Assembly (NCBI GenBank): GCA_026075535.2
Contig: AP026544.2
Span: 3,472,001-3,536,000, forward strand
Direction: 5' to 3'
Length of the DNA: 64,000 nucleotides
Source: Tricholoma matsutake
Taxonomy: Eukaryota; Basidiomycota; Agaricomycetes; Agaricales; Tricholomataceae
Part shown: positions 22,954 to 33,336 of the stretch, piece by piece
Layout: every line of letters starts with the position of its first letter
How positions within the stretch are numbered: position 1 is the first letter of the stretch
The notes under the pieces: generated by a model
Databases searched by the model: none
What the model saw: the letters and a program-made list of their open reading frames with translations, nothing else
What the model was told of the DNA's origin: nothing
Position numbers and translations under genes: made by a program

Positions 22954-23273
22954 GGCCCAAACAACGTTATTGTTGTTTGGGCCACTAGTAAGTATTTTTA
23001 AAATGTTCTTTGTTGTTTTGTTTAACTAACTCATTTTTCATTAGTAATAGGTTTGATTATAGTGATGACATGACGAGACAACTGGATGACAGGATGACAA
23101 GATGATGACTGGATGAGATGACGACTGGACAAGACAATGACTGGACAACAACAAGACAACAAGATGAGACAACAACAACAAACAAGGAGCAGCAGCAAAC
23201 GATGAGAAAAGGCCCAAGTAAGTTTTTTTTTCTTTTCTCATTCCTTTCCTTCTTTACTAACAAACTTTTTTAG
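22954..23273 (+). other. Hairpin-intron modules C1 and C2
   Basis: C1: hairpin GGCCCAAACAACG...TTGTTGTTTGGGCC (22954-22983), GTAAGT donor at 22988, CTAAC branch, TAG acceptor at about 23050, exon starting GTTTGATTATAG. C2: a half-motif GGCCCAA at 23211, donor at 23218, ACTAAC branch, TTTTTTAG acceptor at 23273 (56-nt intron), exon starting GTACTAATTTA. The palindromic motif CACGAGCAACTGCTCATGGG follows at about 23670. Confidence 0.55.
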
Positions 23274-23972
23274 GTACTAATTTAAACTATTGATAGCAAC
23301 AATGACAAGATGGCAGGGGCCAACAAAACAGATGATGGGGATGATAGGAAGGGACAGCAGGAGGAACGAGAAGGCCAATGACCAGCACCAGCCACCACCA
23401 TTGCAAGCCCCTGCTTGCAAGGTGAATTGCTGGTGCTCAACAATGAACCAGCAATGAGGGGAGGGACAACAACAACAACAGGGGACAACAACAACAACAG
23501 GGGACAACAACAACAACAGGGGACAGCAACAGCGGCAGGGACGACAACAGGGGATGACAACAATGAGGGGGGAGGAGACAAGAGGGGGGAGAACAACCAT
23601 GATGATGGGACGATGATGGAGATGAGAGGGGGGGACAATGATGATGGAACACACCACCCACCACCAGCCTCACGAGCAACTGCTCATGGGGTGGACTGTG
23701 GGTGGAATGACGACGAGGCCCACCAAGCACCCCAGAGATGAAAAGGGGGGAACAACGACAAGAGGGGGAACAATGACAGGAGGGGGAACAATGACGAAAA
23801 GGGGAGGGGGAATGACAAAGGGAAATGACAAAGGGGAGAGGGGAACGACAATGGAGGAATGACGATGAGGGGGGGACTTTTTGTATTTTTTGTCCTTTGA
23901 TATCTATAGTTATATTTTTAATTGAACTATTCATAAAAGATACCCCAAAGAAATTAGTAGTTTGGATATCTG

Positions 23973-24350
23973 TGAAGGTCTGTAATGAGGTCAGTAAGGT
24001 TTTGTAATGAGGTCAGTAAGGTTTTGTAATGAGGTCAGTAAAGTTTTGTAATGAGGTCAATAAAGTTTTGTAATGAGGCCAATAAAGCTTTGTAATGAGG
24101 CCAATAAAGTTTTGTAATGTGGTCAGTAATGAGGTCAACAACATTTTGTAGTAAGGTCAGCAAAAGTTTGTAATGAGATCAGTGAAATTTTGTAATGAGG
24201 TCAGTAAAAGTTTGTAATGGTATGATGTTAGTAACAGTTTGTAATCAAGTCAGTAAAAGTATGTAAATAAGGTCAGTCAATGTGTGAAATGAGGTCAGTA
24301 AAAGTTTATAATCAAGTTGGCAAAGCTTGTAAACCAGTCAGTACAACTTT
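23973..24350 (+). repeat. Tandem array of about 22-bp units (left arm)
   Basis: Around 16 degenerate copies of TTTTGTAATGAGGTCAGTAA AG, drifting toward the right. The inverse of the unit builds the array at 24715-25245. Confidence 0.85.
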
Positions 24351-24714
24351 CCAGTGACTTTGTGCACAAAAATTAGGGACGCGATATAGTGGACACCTAC
24401 TTTCACACCTCGTGGTATCCACACACAACACAACCAAACAACTCACACTGCCAACTGTATGAGACATACTAACAGCTCATTCATTCACACATGTCATTTT
24501 TGTAAGTCTTGCATCATTAAATGGGTAAACAACAAATTAATGTTTATATTCACAGGTCAATACTGTGGCATTTGGTAAGCTTGTGAAATCAACCTGATGA
24601 CCTATTGCAAGTTAAGTAATGACTTTTGTAAGTTGTTTTTTAGTCAACATATTTATAGTACTAAGTCAATCATTAGAAGCACATTACTGACTTCAATATG
24701 AACCACTACAAACT

Positions 24715-25245
24715 TGTTCACTGCTTTGTTACAAACCTTTATTGACCTTGGCATAAACTATTACAAAAATGTTATTGACTTTAATACAAGCCATTACAAA
24801 TTTGTTTACTGACTTTGTTATGCTTGGTGTAAACTATTACAAACATGTTATTGACTTCAATACAAACAAACTATTACAGACTTGTTTACTGACTTTGTTG
24901 CAAACCTTTACCGACCTTGGTATAAACTATTACAAACATAGTATTGACTTCAATACAAACCATTACAAACTTGTTTACTGACTTTGTTACAAACCTTTAC
25001 TGACCTTATAAACTATTACAAAAGTGTTGTTGACTTCAATACAAACCATTACAAATATGTTATTAACTTCAATACAAACCATTACTGATCTTGTATAAAC
25101 CATTACAAATATGTTATTGACTTCAATACAAACAAACCATTACAAACTTCTTTACTGACTTTGTTACAAACCTTTACTGATCTTGGTATAAACTATTACA
25201 AACATGTTTACTGACTTTGTTGCAAAGCTTTACTGACCTTGCTTT
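24715..25245 (-). repeat. Opposed tandem array (right arm)
   Basis: Repeated blocks of the type CTTTACTGACCTTGGTATAA...ACTATTACAAACATGTTATTG...TTGTTTACTGACTTTGTTAC are the inverse of the left array with longer higher-order units. Together they form a very long imperfect stem with a loop of about 370 nt. Confidence 0.8.
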
Positions 25246-25499
25246 AGTGCTTATTATGGTGTTAGTCTAGTTCGTATGAGTAATAATCAGCCTTGCAACT
25301 TGGACTACATCTGGACAATCATTCAGAAGTGTAAATTTTCATCATGAAGTTGATTTGAATGTAGTTTGCTTGAAGTCTTAGCAGAGTCCAAGTGGAGTCC
25401 AAGTGGAGTTCAAGTGGAGTCTGCTCGGACTAGGGGGGGGAGTGTAAAGTACTGCTATTTATTTGCATTCAACTTCGATTTTTTTAGTGCTGAGAGCCA

Positions 25500-27690
25500 G
25501 ACAATCTGAGGTCCTTCCACTTCCTGTGGCATCATCAGTGCTGCATGCCTCAACCTACCATTGAATATTTGCTACAAGCCTGAGAACATGTACATCACTT
25601 GCATCATCCCTGGTCCAGCAGAACCCCATGGTATGGCACTCAATCATTATATTCAGCTGGTCATGGATGACCTTTTAACATCCTGGACTCATGGTGTGAA
25701 GCACTCACACACTGCCAATCACCCTCATGGGTGCATGACCCAAAGTGAAATTGCCTTGGTTGCTTGTGACCTTCCTGCTGCATGCAAGTTCTCTCAGTAT
25801 GCTAGTGTTGGGAGCCATCACCTCTGCACCCAATGCTCATGCTTCAGTCTGAGCAATCTCAGAAGGACTGACATTGAGGCAGAAGATTGGGAACCCAGGG
25901 ATCCTGAGACAATGCTCTTGCATGCCAATGCTTGGAAGGCAGTCAGTGGATGATCAAAAGATATTGTTTGAAGACCATGGCGTACGGTGGTCAGAGTTGT
26001 GGAAGCTTCCATATTGGGACCCAGCTTGCATGGTGGTAGTTGATTCGATGCATTGCCTGTTTGAGGGACTCACCCTTTACACTTTCATGATGCTCTCAAG
26101 TTGACAAGTGCATCAGCCAAGGCCAAGGAAACCCCCCAAACTGCCTTCAGTTATCCATTCATCATCCCCAATGAGAATATGGTGGCTCAAGAGCAGCTTG
26201 ATGAGAAGACTATCAAAGACATATCAGCAATCCATTCCCAACTCATTAGCCCGATCAGTGGTGAAGGTGGCCTCAAATCTTTAACAGCCAAACTAGGGAA
26301 CCAGAAACTTTCAGCCCTCAAATTCATCTTCAAATCTCTGGAGACCCATATCACCATTGGAAATCATCCTAAATCCAGATACACGAAAGCTGATTATTCC
26401 AAAGCACTGACCAAATGGGTGAGAATTCTCTTCTCTTGCTCACTGCCAGGCAGTTACTTGAAATCCCTTGTAATAGCATGCACACTTCCCCTTGACTCCA
26501 TCAGCCCCCCTGCCACCAAAGTTGGCCAGTGTGGCCACCATGAAACACATTTGAGATGTCATCCATGACATTGACACCCCTTCATGGCTGTCATCTGTGC
26601 CAAAGCACTTTGGAGATGCAGCTGCTGGAACTCTCAAAGCCAACAAATTGTGCATACTATCGACTGTCCAGCTCCCCATTGCTCTCATCACCCTCTGGGG
26701 GGAGGGTTCATCACATGAAACCCCTGCACAGGCTGAACATATGCATGCTGTCCTAGATCACACCATGTCCTTGGTCTGTGCAATCTCTTTGGCTAGCAAG
26801 AGGACAATGACAACTGCCAGACAAAATGCATACCAAGCTGAGCTCCTTGCATAAATTCAAGGCTTGAAAGCATTCCATCCACATGTCAATCACCACCTCA
26901 ATGGTCATATGGCCATACATATCTATGACTTTGACAGTTGTTTGGTCCTGTTTGGTCCTGGTGGTGCTTTCTATTTGAGCGACTCATTGGACAACTTCAG
27001 TGACTTCCTCATAATCACAAATTTGGTTGGTCTATTTCTTCTCTCTTGATTGTACACATACACATACTTAATCCATGCCCACCAGGTGAACTTGAGGTGA
27101 TGATGCTGTCAGTGTACTCAAAGGCTGCATGGTTGAAGCAATGGCTTTCTTGCCCTGACTGCCCGCTGTTCCTTCGTGAATACAAGAATGTTCTCGACAA
27201 ACTCTTCACCAGAACACTTGATGATGATGCCAATGATGCTGATGAGCCAAATCTCCCTGCCTCTGCTTTCAACCTGTCCCATCCGAATTGCGACAATTCA
27301 TCAGGGACAAGACAGTTGCCATCTGTGCAAGACATTGTTACAATAATGTTATTTTCACCTGCTCATCAACCCACATCAGGAACAGCTTGGTTTTGTTCCA
27401 TCCTGATGGCAACATTGCATCCCCACCATTTCCTGCCTTGATTCAATATATCATGGCAAATGCAGATGGTAGTGTCAAATATGCGGTGCGACATCAACAA
27501 CCTCTGGATCACTCTTCAAACCCATTTTGATTCTATCCACACTTTCCTGCATCAATCTACTCAACTTCTCTAAGCTCAACACTGGAAGTCATTGAGCCTC
27601 AGTGGGTGATCTCTCACTATGCAAGGCAGAGGCTCAATGAGTCCCACTGTATTGTTCTGGCTCTCTCAAGGGTATGTCCACACAGTTTGC
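25500..27690 (+). pseudogene. Plavaka-like (CACTA superfamily) transposase relic
   Basis: The order matches the TNP2-like transposase of fungal Plavaka elements: YKPENMYITCIIPGPAEP, NHYIQLVMDDLL, the VACDLPAACKF zinc-region lead-in, SHHLCTQCSCFSL; then in another frame WSELWKLPYWDP and VVDSMHCLFEGL (the usual VDxMHNLFLG motif). Downstream come LDEKTIKDISAIHSQL, PKHFGDAAAGTLKANKLC and ITLWGEGSSHETP. Several single-base frame changes (for example near 25955 and 26040) break it. It begins directly at the right end of element C, so C may have inserted into, or recombined with, this element. Confidence 0.7.
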
Positions 27691-27976
27691 TATTGTCAAC
27701 TTGTTTGCTTTACAATCTATACTAGGACTGAATACATTATGTTTTTTGTAGTATGATGTTAAATGTATATTGATTATGATGATGAAGATAAGATGTCACA
27801 ATGTGACAAGATGGTGGAATGAACAGATTCATCAAATGCAACAAAGCAAGCAAGAATGGTAAGAATGAATAATTTCCAATGTGGCAGAGAATTAAGATCA
27901 CTTGTTGGGTACTATGATGCATGGTGTGCAGGTGATGAACAGGGCAATGAGTGGGTGATGAGCGGGCATTAACTGC

Positions 27977-28204
27977 AAAAACTGTTTGCAGTTTTCATGC
28001 AGAACTGGTCCAGTAGACTTTTTGGGACTTAATCTGCCAAAATTAGGTTTTGCAGGGAAACCAACATGTTAAGTATAGAAATAGCTGAGCAAAAACTGTT
28101 CACAGTTTTGGTGCAGAACCAGTCTGGTAGACTTTTTGGGACTTAATCTGCTGAAATCAGGTTTTGCAGGGAAATCGACATGTCAAGTATAGAAATGGCT
28201 GATG
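27977..28204. repeat. Two-copy 114-bp tandem duplication
   Basis: 27977-28090 and 28091-28204 match at roughly 85-90% (shared GTAGACTTTTTGGGACTTAA and GGTTTTGCAGGGAAA). The rest of 27690-28480 shows no gene; it is A/T-rich with GATGAT/ACAATGTGAC short repeats. Confidence 0.85.
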
Positions 28205-28917
28205 TAATGGGACCACAGTCCATCTCCAGACCAAGTTTTGCATCTATATCAGTATGAATTGTGTTGGCATTGCTCCAAAACTATGCCAGCATGTATGCTA
28301 CAAACCATTTACAGCATGGATCCCTACATAATAAATCCAGTAAGCCTCTCAAATCTTTTTCTGGCACATAGGCTGCTGATGCATTTTGCATGGATTCCTA
28401 TATATTACATGTGGTAATACCTGCTGGATATCCATCTAGGTGGCACCTATATTTTGAAATCTCTGAAGTGGGTGTTACCATGGGTTTTTGCAGGTTACCC
28501 ATGGTTATTTGTGGGTATTGATATGAATATGTATTTTAATAATATAATTACACTAAATTAATATATAGAAAGTGACCCCCCTCTCGCCTTTGGAGCGAGG
28601 GAGGGGGGGTGGTGCCTATAGTCGCCGAGAACAGAATGAGTAACCCCCCTGCTCACATTTGCAATGAGAGAGGGTGGGGGTGCTGCCTGTAGTCATCATT
28701 GGATCCCTGTTTCCACCCCACAAGCAGTTGCTCATGGCAGCAGTTGGGGGTGCTATCATGGTGGTGGTCCTCCTCCTGGTCATCGTTGTCATTCCACCCA
28801 CTATCCACCCCATGAGCAGTTGCTTGTGAGGCTGGGGTGGGTGGTGTGCCATCGTGATGTGACGGTGTTGGCGTGGGGTCGTTCCATGTGAGCTCCTCAT
28901 TCCAAGGGAATTCCAAC

Positions 28918-29018
28918 CTAGGAAATGAAAGAAACAAAATAGTTAGTTTACGAAAAAAGAAATGAACAAAAAAAAAACTTACCATGGGCCCAAACAATGC
29001 AATCACATCATTTGGGCC
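28918..29018 (-). other. Hairpin-intron module, copy D1
   Basis: Hairpin GGCCCAAAC...ATTTGGGCC (28987-29018). The minus-strand GTAAGT donor is at 28982. The 65-nt intron contains CTAAC and ends CCTAG at 28918; the exon starts GTTGGAATTCC. Confidence 0.6.
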
Positions 29019-29087
29019 TGGGTGACATGGCACCATTGGGTGTGTGTTGTTAGCTGTCGTCATCCATCATTATCAGTAGTTTAGAAC

Positions 29088-29188
29088 CTGAAAAAGAAGA
29101 AACATAATCAGTTAGTTTACAAAAAACAAGAAATGAAACACAAAAAAACTTACTATAGGCCCAAACGATGATTTGCATCATTTGGGCC
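29088..29188 (-). other. Hairpin-intron module, copy D2
   Basis: Hairpin GGCCCAAACGATG...CATCATTTGGGCC (29158-29188). The minus-strand GTAAGT donor is at 29153. The 66-nt intron contains CTAAC and ends TTCAG at 29088; the exon starts GTTCTAAAC. Confidence 0.6.
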
Positions 29189-30275
29189 ATGCTATGGTGG
29201 TGGTTGGATCATCCTATAGTTTAGACTTAGATGTGTCGTGAGTAATCAACAAGGTCAGATGATCACTCACCTGACCAAAATCTGGGTACCGGCATACCCA
29301 CACATACCCATAACACTGTGGAAAGGGGTACAGTGTTGCCCAGGTATGGCAATCCCATATCTGTACCTGTACCCATGCCATGCCCTAATTTCACCTGACA
29401 GATCAGATTTCCTTACCCTTTGTCTGACTCAACCATGTACTGTTAGAGGGGTGGGAGGTTCCTCAATAGCCACCATTGGTGTCAGGGATATCAAACTCTG
29501 GATAGCCCGAGGTGCATCAATTCTGTTATGTAACACACTCTATATCCCAAACTTGACTGTCCGACTCATCTCTGTAGGAGTATTGGCTGACGACTCGAAT
29601 GTTGCCACACACTTCAATAACACAGAGTGTTGGATTATGGACAAGTCCACTGGTGCACTGGTTGCATGAGGATCCAGACTCTCCAAGAAACTCTACTCAC
29701 TCAACCTCCACTCTGCCGCTGTCGACCATGCCTTTTCCATACACAAATCCCCAAACTTGGAAACATGGCACCACCGTCTTGGCCATGCCAACTACCAATC
29801 CATCTGGGATATGGCCAAGAAAGGGACATTCACAGGTGCGCCTCTTGTTTCTTCACCAAAACCACCTAAGTGTGAATCATGTGTGCTTGGAAAACAGATG
29901 AAGATGCCTGTCCCAAAAAGATGTGAGGAGGGGCCTGGTCACAAGGCAATGAGGAAGTTGCAGAATGTATGGGTTGATTTGTCAGGACTGCATGCAGTAA
30001 AGTCTCGTAACAGGAATTCATATGTAATGGATATAGTTGATGACTACACCTCCTTTCCTTGGTCAATACCCCTTCGCAACAAATATGATTCTTTTCCCAA
30101 ACTTAAAACCTGGGAACTCACCCAAGAAACTGAAATGGGTCTTAAAGTTGAAATCTACATCACTGATAATGGGGAGCTTAAGTTGCATAAAATGGAGGCC
30201 TGGTTGAAGACTCGGGGAACAGAGCAACGATTTACCGCTCCCCATACCTCTGCACACATTGGGCACATTGAACAT

Positions 30276-31483
30276 TGTGGCAGGGTAGATGGTCTACTGG
30301 GAGTTCATTGACGATGGTTGTCACATCGCAAAGAAGGAGGTAAGCATGGCACATGGATGAGTGGAAAAATAAGAATATGAAAGAAGGAAGACAAGGGGTG
30401 AGAAATAACTTTGTTATGTGAATGAAGGCTGTGGGGTCAATAAAATGAGAGGGGAAGAACTAAATGCAAATGCAATCAACAGAGTCACATGATGTGTGCA
30501 TCAGAACCATGGGTCATTGACCACACAATGAAAACAGGCTTTAGGATGGTATGGTAAGATCTTGTATAATGGGAAAGTAAGAGAAAAGAGGACTCCTTGG
30601 GGCTGTAAACTTAAGACTTGAGTACTTAGCTTAAAATCTGCACCTTGGTGTGCAGAAACTTGAGGGACTGAGGGAAAACTCAGAGGGAGAGCATAAAAAT
30701 GAGGAGAAAAGATGGAATATGCCAGAGATGCTCCATTCAAAGGTGGGAGGACACCTTATACAAACACCAGGTAACTACAAGCCAAACACTGATCGCACAT
30801 GTTCTCTTGCATTGACAGGACCAAACAACCAGAAATCAGTAATGAAGTATCTATTTTGGAAGGTGATGGGAAAGTCCATGAAAAATAAAATGTCTGCATG
30901 AGAAGTTGTTGTCAAGGATGTTGTCGAGTCCTTGTCTAAAGATTTCACCACTGGGAATGACTCAGGGAAGAGTTCATAGTTGAGGCTCTCTATTTGTGGG
31001 ATGTGACTTGTGCCCCCAGCAAGTGTGGAGAGCACCCGAATGAGACCCCTTGACCCTACTGTCCAGTAGCTAGACCCATTGAGTCAGATTTTAGGTGGCT
31101 GGAATATGTTGATACTTGACATTGTGGATTGTTGAAATATTAAGGTACAAAAATAAAACTATAAAAGGTAAATGAAAATGAAATGAAGATGCCAGTACTG
31201 AATCCTGATCCCTCGGAACAGGCGATGCTGTTGACGCAGAGGTGGGAAAACATGATCAAACATGTGACTGATGCACTGCGTGAGTTATGTGTCATGCTTG
31301 AGAAGAAATAAATGATCTGCAAAGTAAAGATACCAAATAATAAATCAGTAGGATGAAACAAGTAAGAAATGAAAGTGCATCAAGAATATACAATGACATG
31401 AGGTTATCGTTGCATGACAAGAGACTTCAAGGCAAACTCCAGAAATGGTGGGGTTGATGAGTGGGACTCATCACCCTACCACA
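30276..31483 (+). repeat. Solo LTR-like insertion (1,208 bp) in copia integrase
   Basis: It starts TGTGGCAGGGTAG and ends CCCTACCACA (TG...CA, inverse ends). A 4-bp target duplication ACAT lies at 30272-30275 and 31484-31487. Removing it with one copy rejoins the integrase frame as GHIEHMHRT. No coding capacity. Confidence 0.85.
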
Positions 31484-32628
31484 ACATATGCACAGGACAC
31501 TCATGGCTAAGGCCCATACAATGCAGATTTACTCTGGATTACCAGCATATTTATGGGACAAATTCTATTTAACAGCCTCCCATTTACATGCAAAAACCAC
31601 TACTTGCTCCCTCAAAAGAACCACGCCTTTGGAACTATGGTACAAAAGAAAGCCTGACTACTCTTACCTGAAAGAAATCTGTTGCCAAGCTTTTGTCCTT
31701 ATCCCCAGGAAGGACAACCCTAAAATCTTTGAATGCTCCATTGAATGCGGATTGGTAGGGTATGTTTCAAAATCAAAATCTTATTGATGCTATGACCATG
31801 CAACATGAAAAATCCACAGTTCCTACCACGTTAGATTCCTTGAAAGTCACAATGGTCACTCACCGGCATTGCCTATGCCTACCATGGAAAATGGGGGGGT
31901 CAAGACTGAAGGCTCTACATCAAACTTCAGCCCCCTATCCCTGGATAATGAGGACAATGAAGACCCAGTTGTCGATTGCAACTCTCTGGACAGGGGCACT
32001 CACGATACAGATGTACAACAAGTCCCATCACTTACACCCCTCCCACATCGCTCTTCACGCACACCCATTCCCACTGAGAAAAATCCCAGTGGTGGTCCAA
32101 CTGTTACCAGAACTGCTGCTGCTGTCAAAACATCCCAGGAAAGTGCCACATGAGTTAAGGAAGCATGACAAGAATGACGAGCAGCAACATTGGCTGCCAG
32201 GACTGATCGCCCACCAGATTCCACAATCGATCATGATCGTGATGTCATTGAGGAACTTTGGCAATCACTCAATAACCTTGATCTTGGAGATCAAGTGCAC
32301 CAATTCCAGGCCCTGATCTCGGAGATGGGGGATTTTGATCTGGAATCACTTCAATTTGAAGATGATCCTCGAACATGGGAGGAGGCTAAGAACTCAGTTG
32401 ATGCAGATTGATGGACAGAGGGATACATAGATGAGCTTCAATCCTTGAAAGATATGGGTGTTTACAAACTGATTCCCCATTGCGATGTTTCCCAAGGAAA
32501 GTGGATCCATAAAGGGAAACCGGTTTTCCATATTAAGCATGATGAGACTGGGAAGGCTGTCAGGTGGAAGGTCCATCTGGTTTTCAAGGGTTTTGAACAA
32601 ATCTATGGCAAAGACTATATACTAAGAC

Positions 32629-33336
32629 TGTTAAGAACTGATCCTAAAGTGCACATCAGAATCTGATCAGACACTGTGGGTGATAATAGCGGGAGTTTGT
32701 CGGGTTGATGCAGATTCTGTGGGAGGGGAAAATGGAAAGGACTTGGCTTCAGCTTGTAAGAAGCTGCACCCTTCACCTCGTCTGATGTCCTAATTTCAAG
32801 TCGAAGGTTTGGAGGTAGGAGTGGGAAAGTGCAGGTAAACACGGGGAGGAGTACGGAGGGACTTAGGTTAAGTTCAGGTGAGGTTAGAACTTTAGAGGGA
32901 GACTAGAGGTCAAGTCGAATGGAGTTCAGACTCTTAGAGAACTGAGGTTGGAGTAGAAGGAGGTTTAGATTGGCAGGATAAAGTCAAGTCTATGTCGATA
33001 TATGAACTGAGGAATACAAGGCAAAACTAACTAAGCTTAAATACTGTAGTCCAGAATAAATGTGGAACAAGAACAAAGACTGTGGCAGTGTCTCGACTGT
33101 GTAGATAAATTATCTAGTGGGATCCACACAGGAATCCATAGTCAAATTTGCAATAGAGACAGCAGCCTTGGGAAGGCAGCCATGGGTGCTGTACAAGGCA
33201 GCCTGGTGCACAGCAGTGTGGGCAGTGCAAGGCGGCTGGGAATGAAGTCGGAAGGAGTAGACAAATGTTGGGTTTGATGTGTGGGAAAGAGTCAGATGGA
33301 TGCAGGTTCTGATCAGGCAAGGAATGGTTCTTGACA
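32629..33336 (+). repeat. Solo LTR (708 bp) in copia reverse transcriptase
   Basis: It starts TGTTAAGAACTGATCC and ends GGTTCTTGACA, inverse of each other. A 5-bp target duplication AAGAC lies at 32624-32628 and 33337-33341. Removing it rejoins KDYTKTTSPT apart from a 2-nt AT insertion. A TTAAATACTG box and a downstream exon-like zone fit an LTR promoter. Confidence 0.88.

Larger units (their letters stand above)
22532..25448. mobile_element. Non-autonomous TIR element C (about 2.9 kb)
   Basis: The left end (GAGGTCTTTACACTCCCCCC, then AATCCGAGTGGACTCCACTT) and right end (inverse of GTACTTTACACTCCCCCCCC, then TAGTCCGAGCAGACTCCACT) form TIRs of about 50 bp, the same family as element B. Subterminal GTCCAAGTGGAGTCC motifs occur on both strands. 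No convincing target duplication was found; the flanks belong to two different decayed genes. It carries a tRNA-like relic, two module introns, a CAACAACAACAGGGGA microsatellite (23468-23530), and two large opposed tandem arrays. No transposase. Confidence 0.75.
28480..29390. mobile_element. Module-bearing repeat D, ends not resolved
   Basis: The interior matches element A: GC-rich hairpins at 28576-28608 and 28645-28676, palindromic motifs at about 28722 and 28810, and two hairpin-intron modules. It is bordered by zones rich in ATGGGTA/TACCCAC motifs (28480-28530 and 29285-29385), which look subterminal. A possible right terminus is CATGCCCTA at 29387; no confident inverse partner or target duplication was found. 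Copia coding sequence starts immediately to its right. Confidence 0.5.

Noticed and set aside
23440..23560. CAACAACAACAGGGGA repeat as a coding poly-Thr/Gln tract
   Set aside because: No start, no conserved flanking domain; a microsatellite inside element C.
22532..25448. Element C as a CACTA element with CACTC termini and a 2-bp TA duplication
   Set aside because: The CTTTA preceding CACTCC is conserved at both ends and in element B, so it belongs to the TIR rather than to target DNA.
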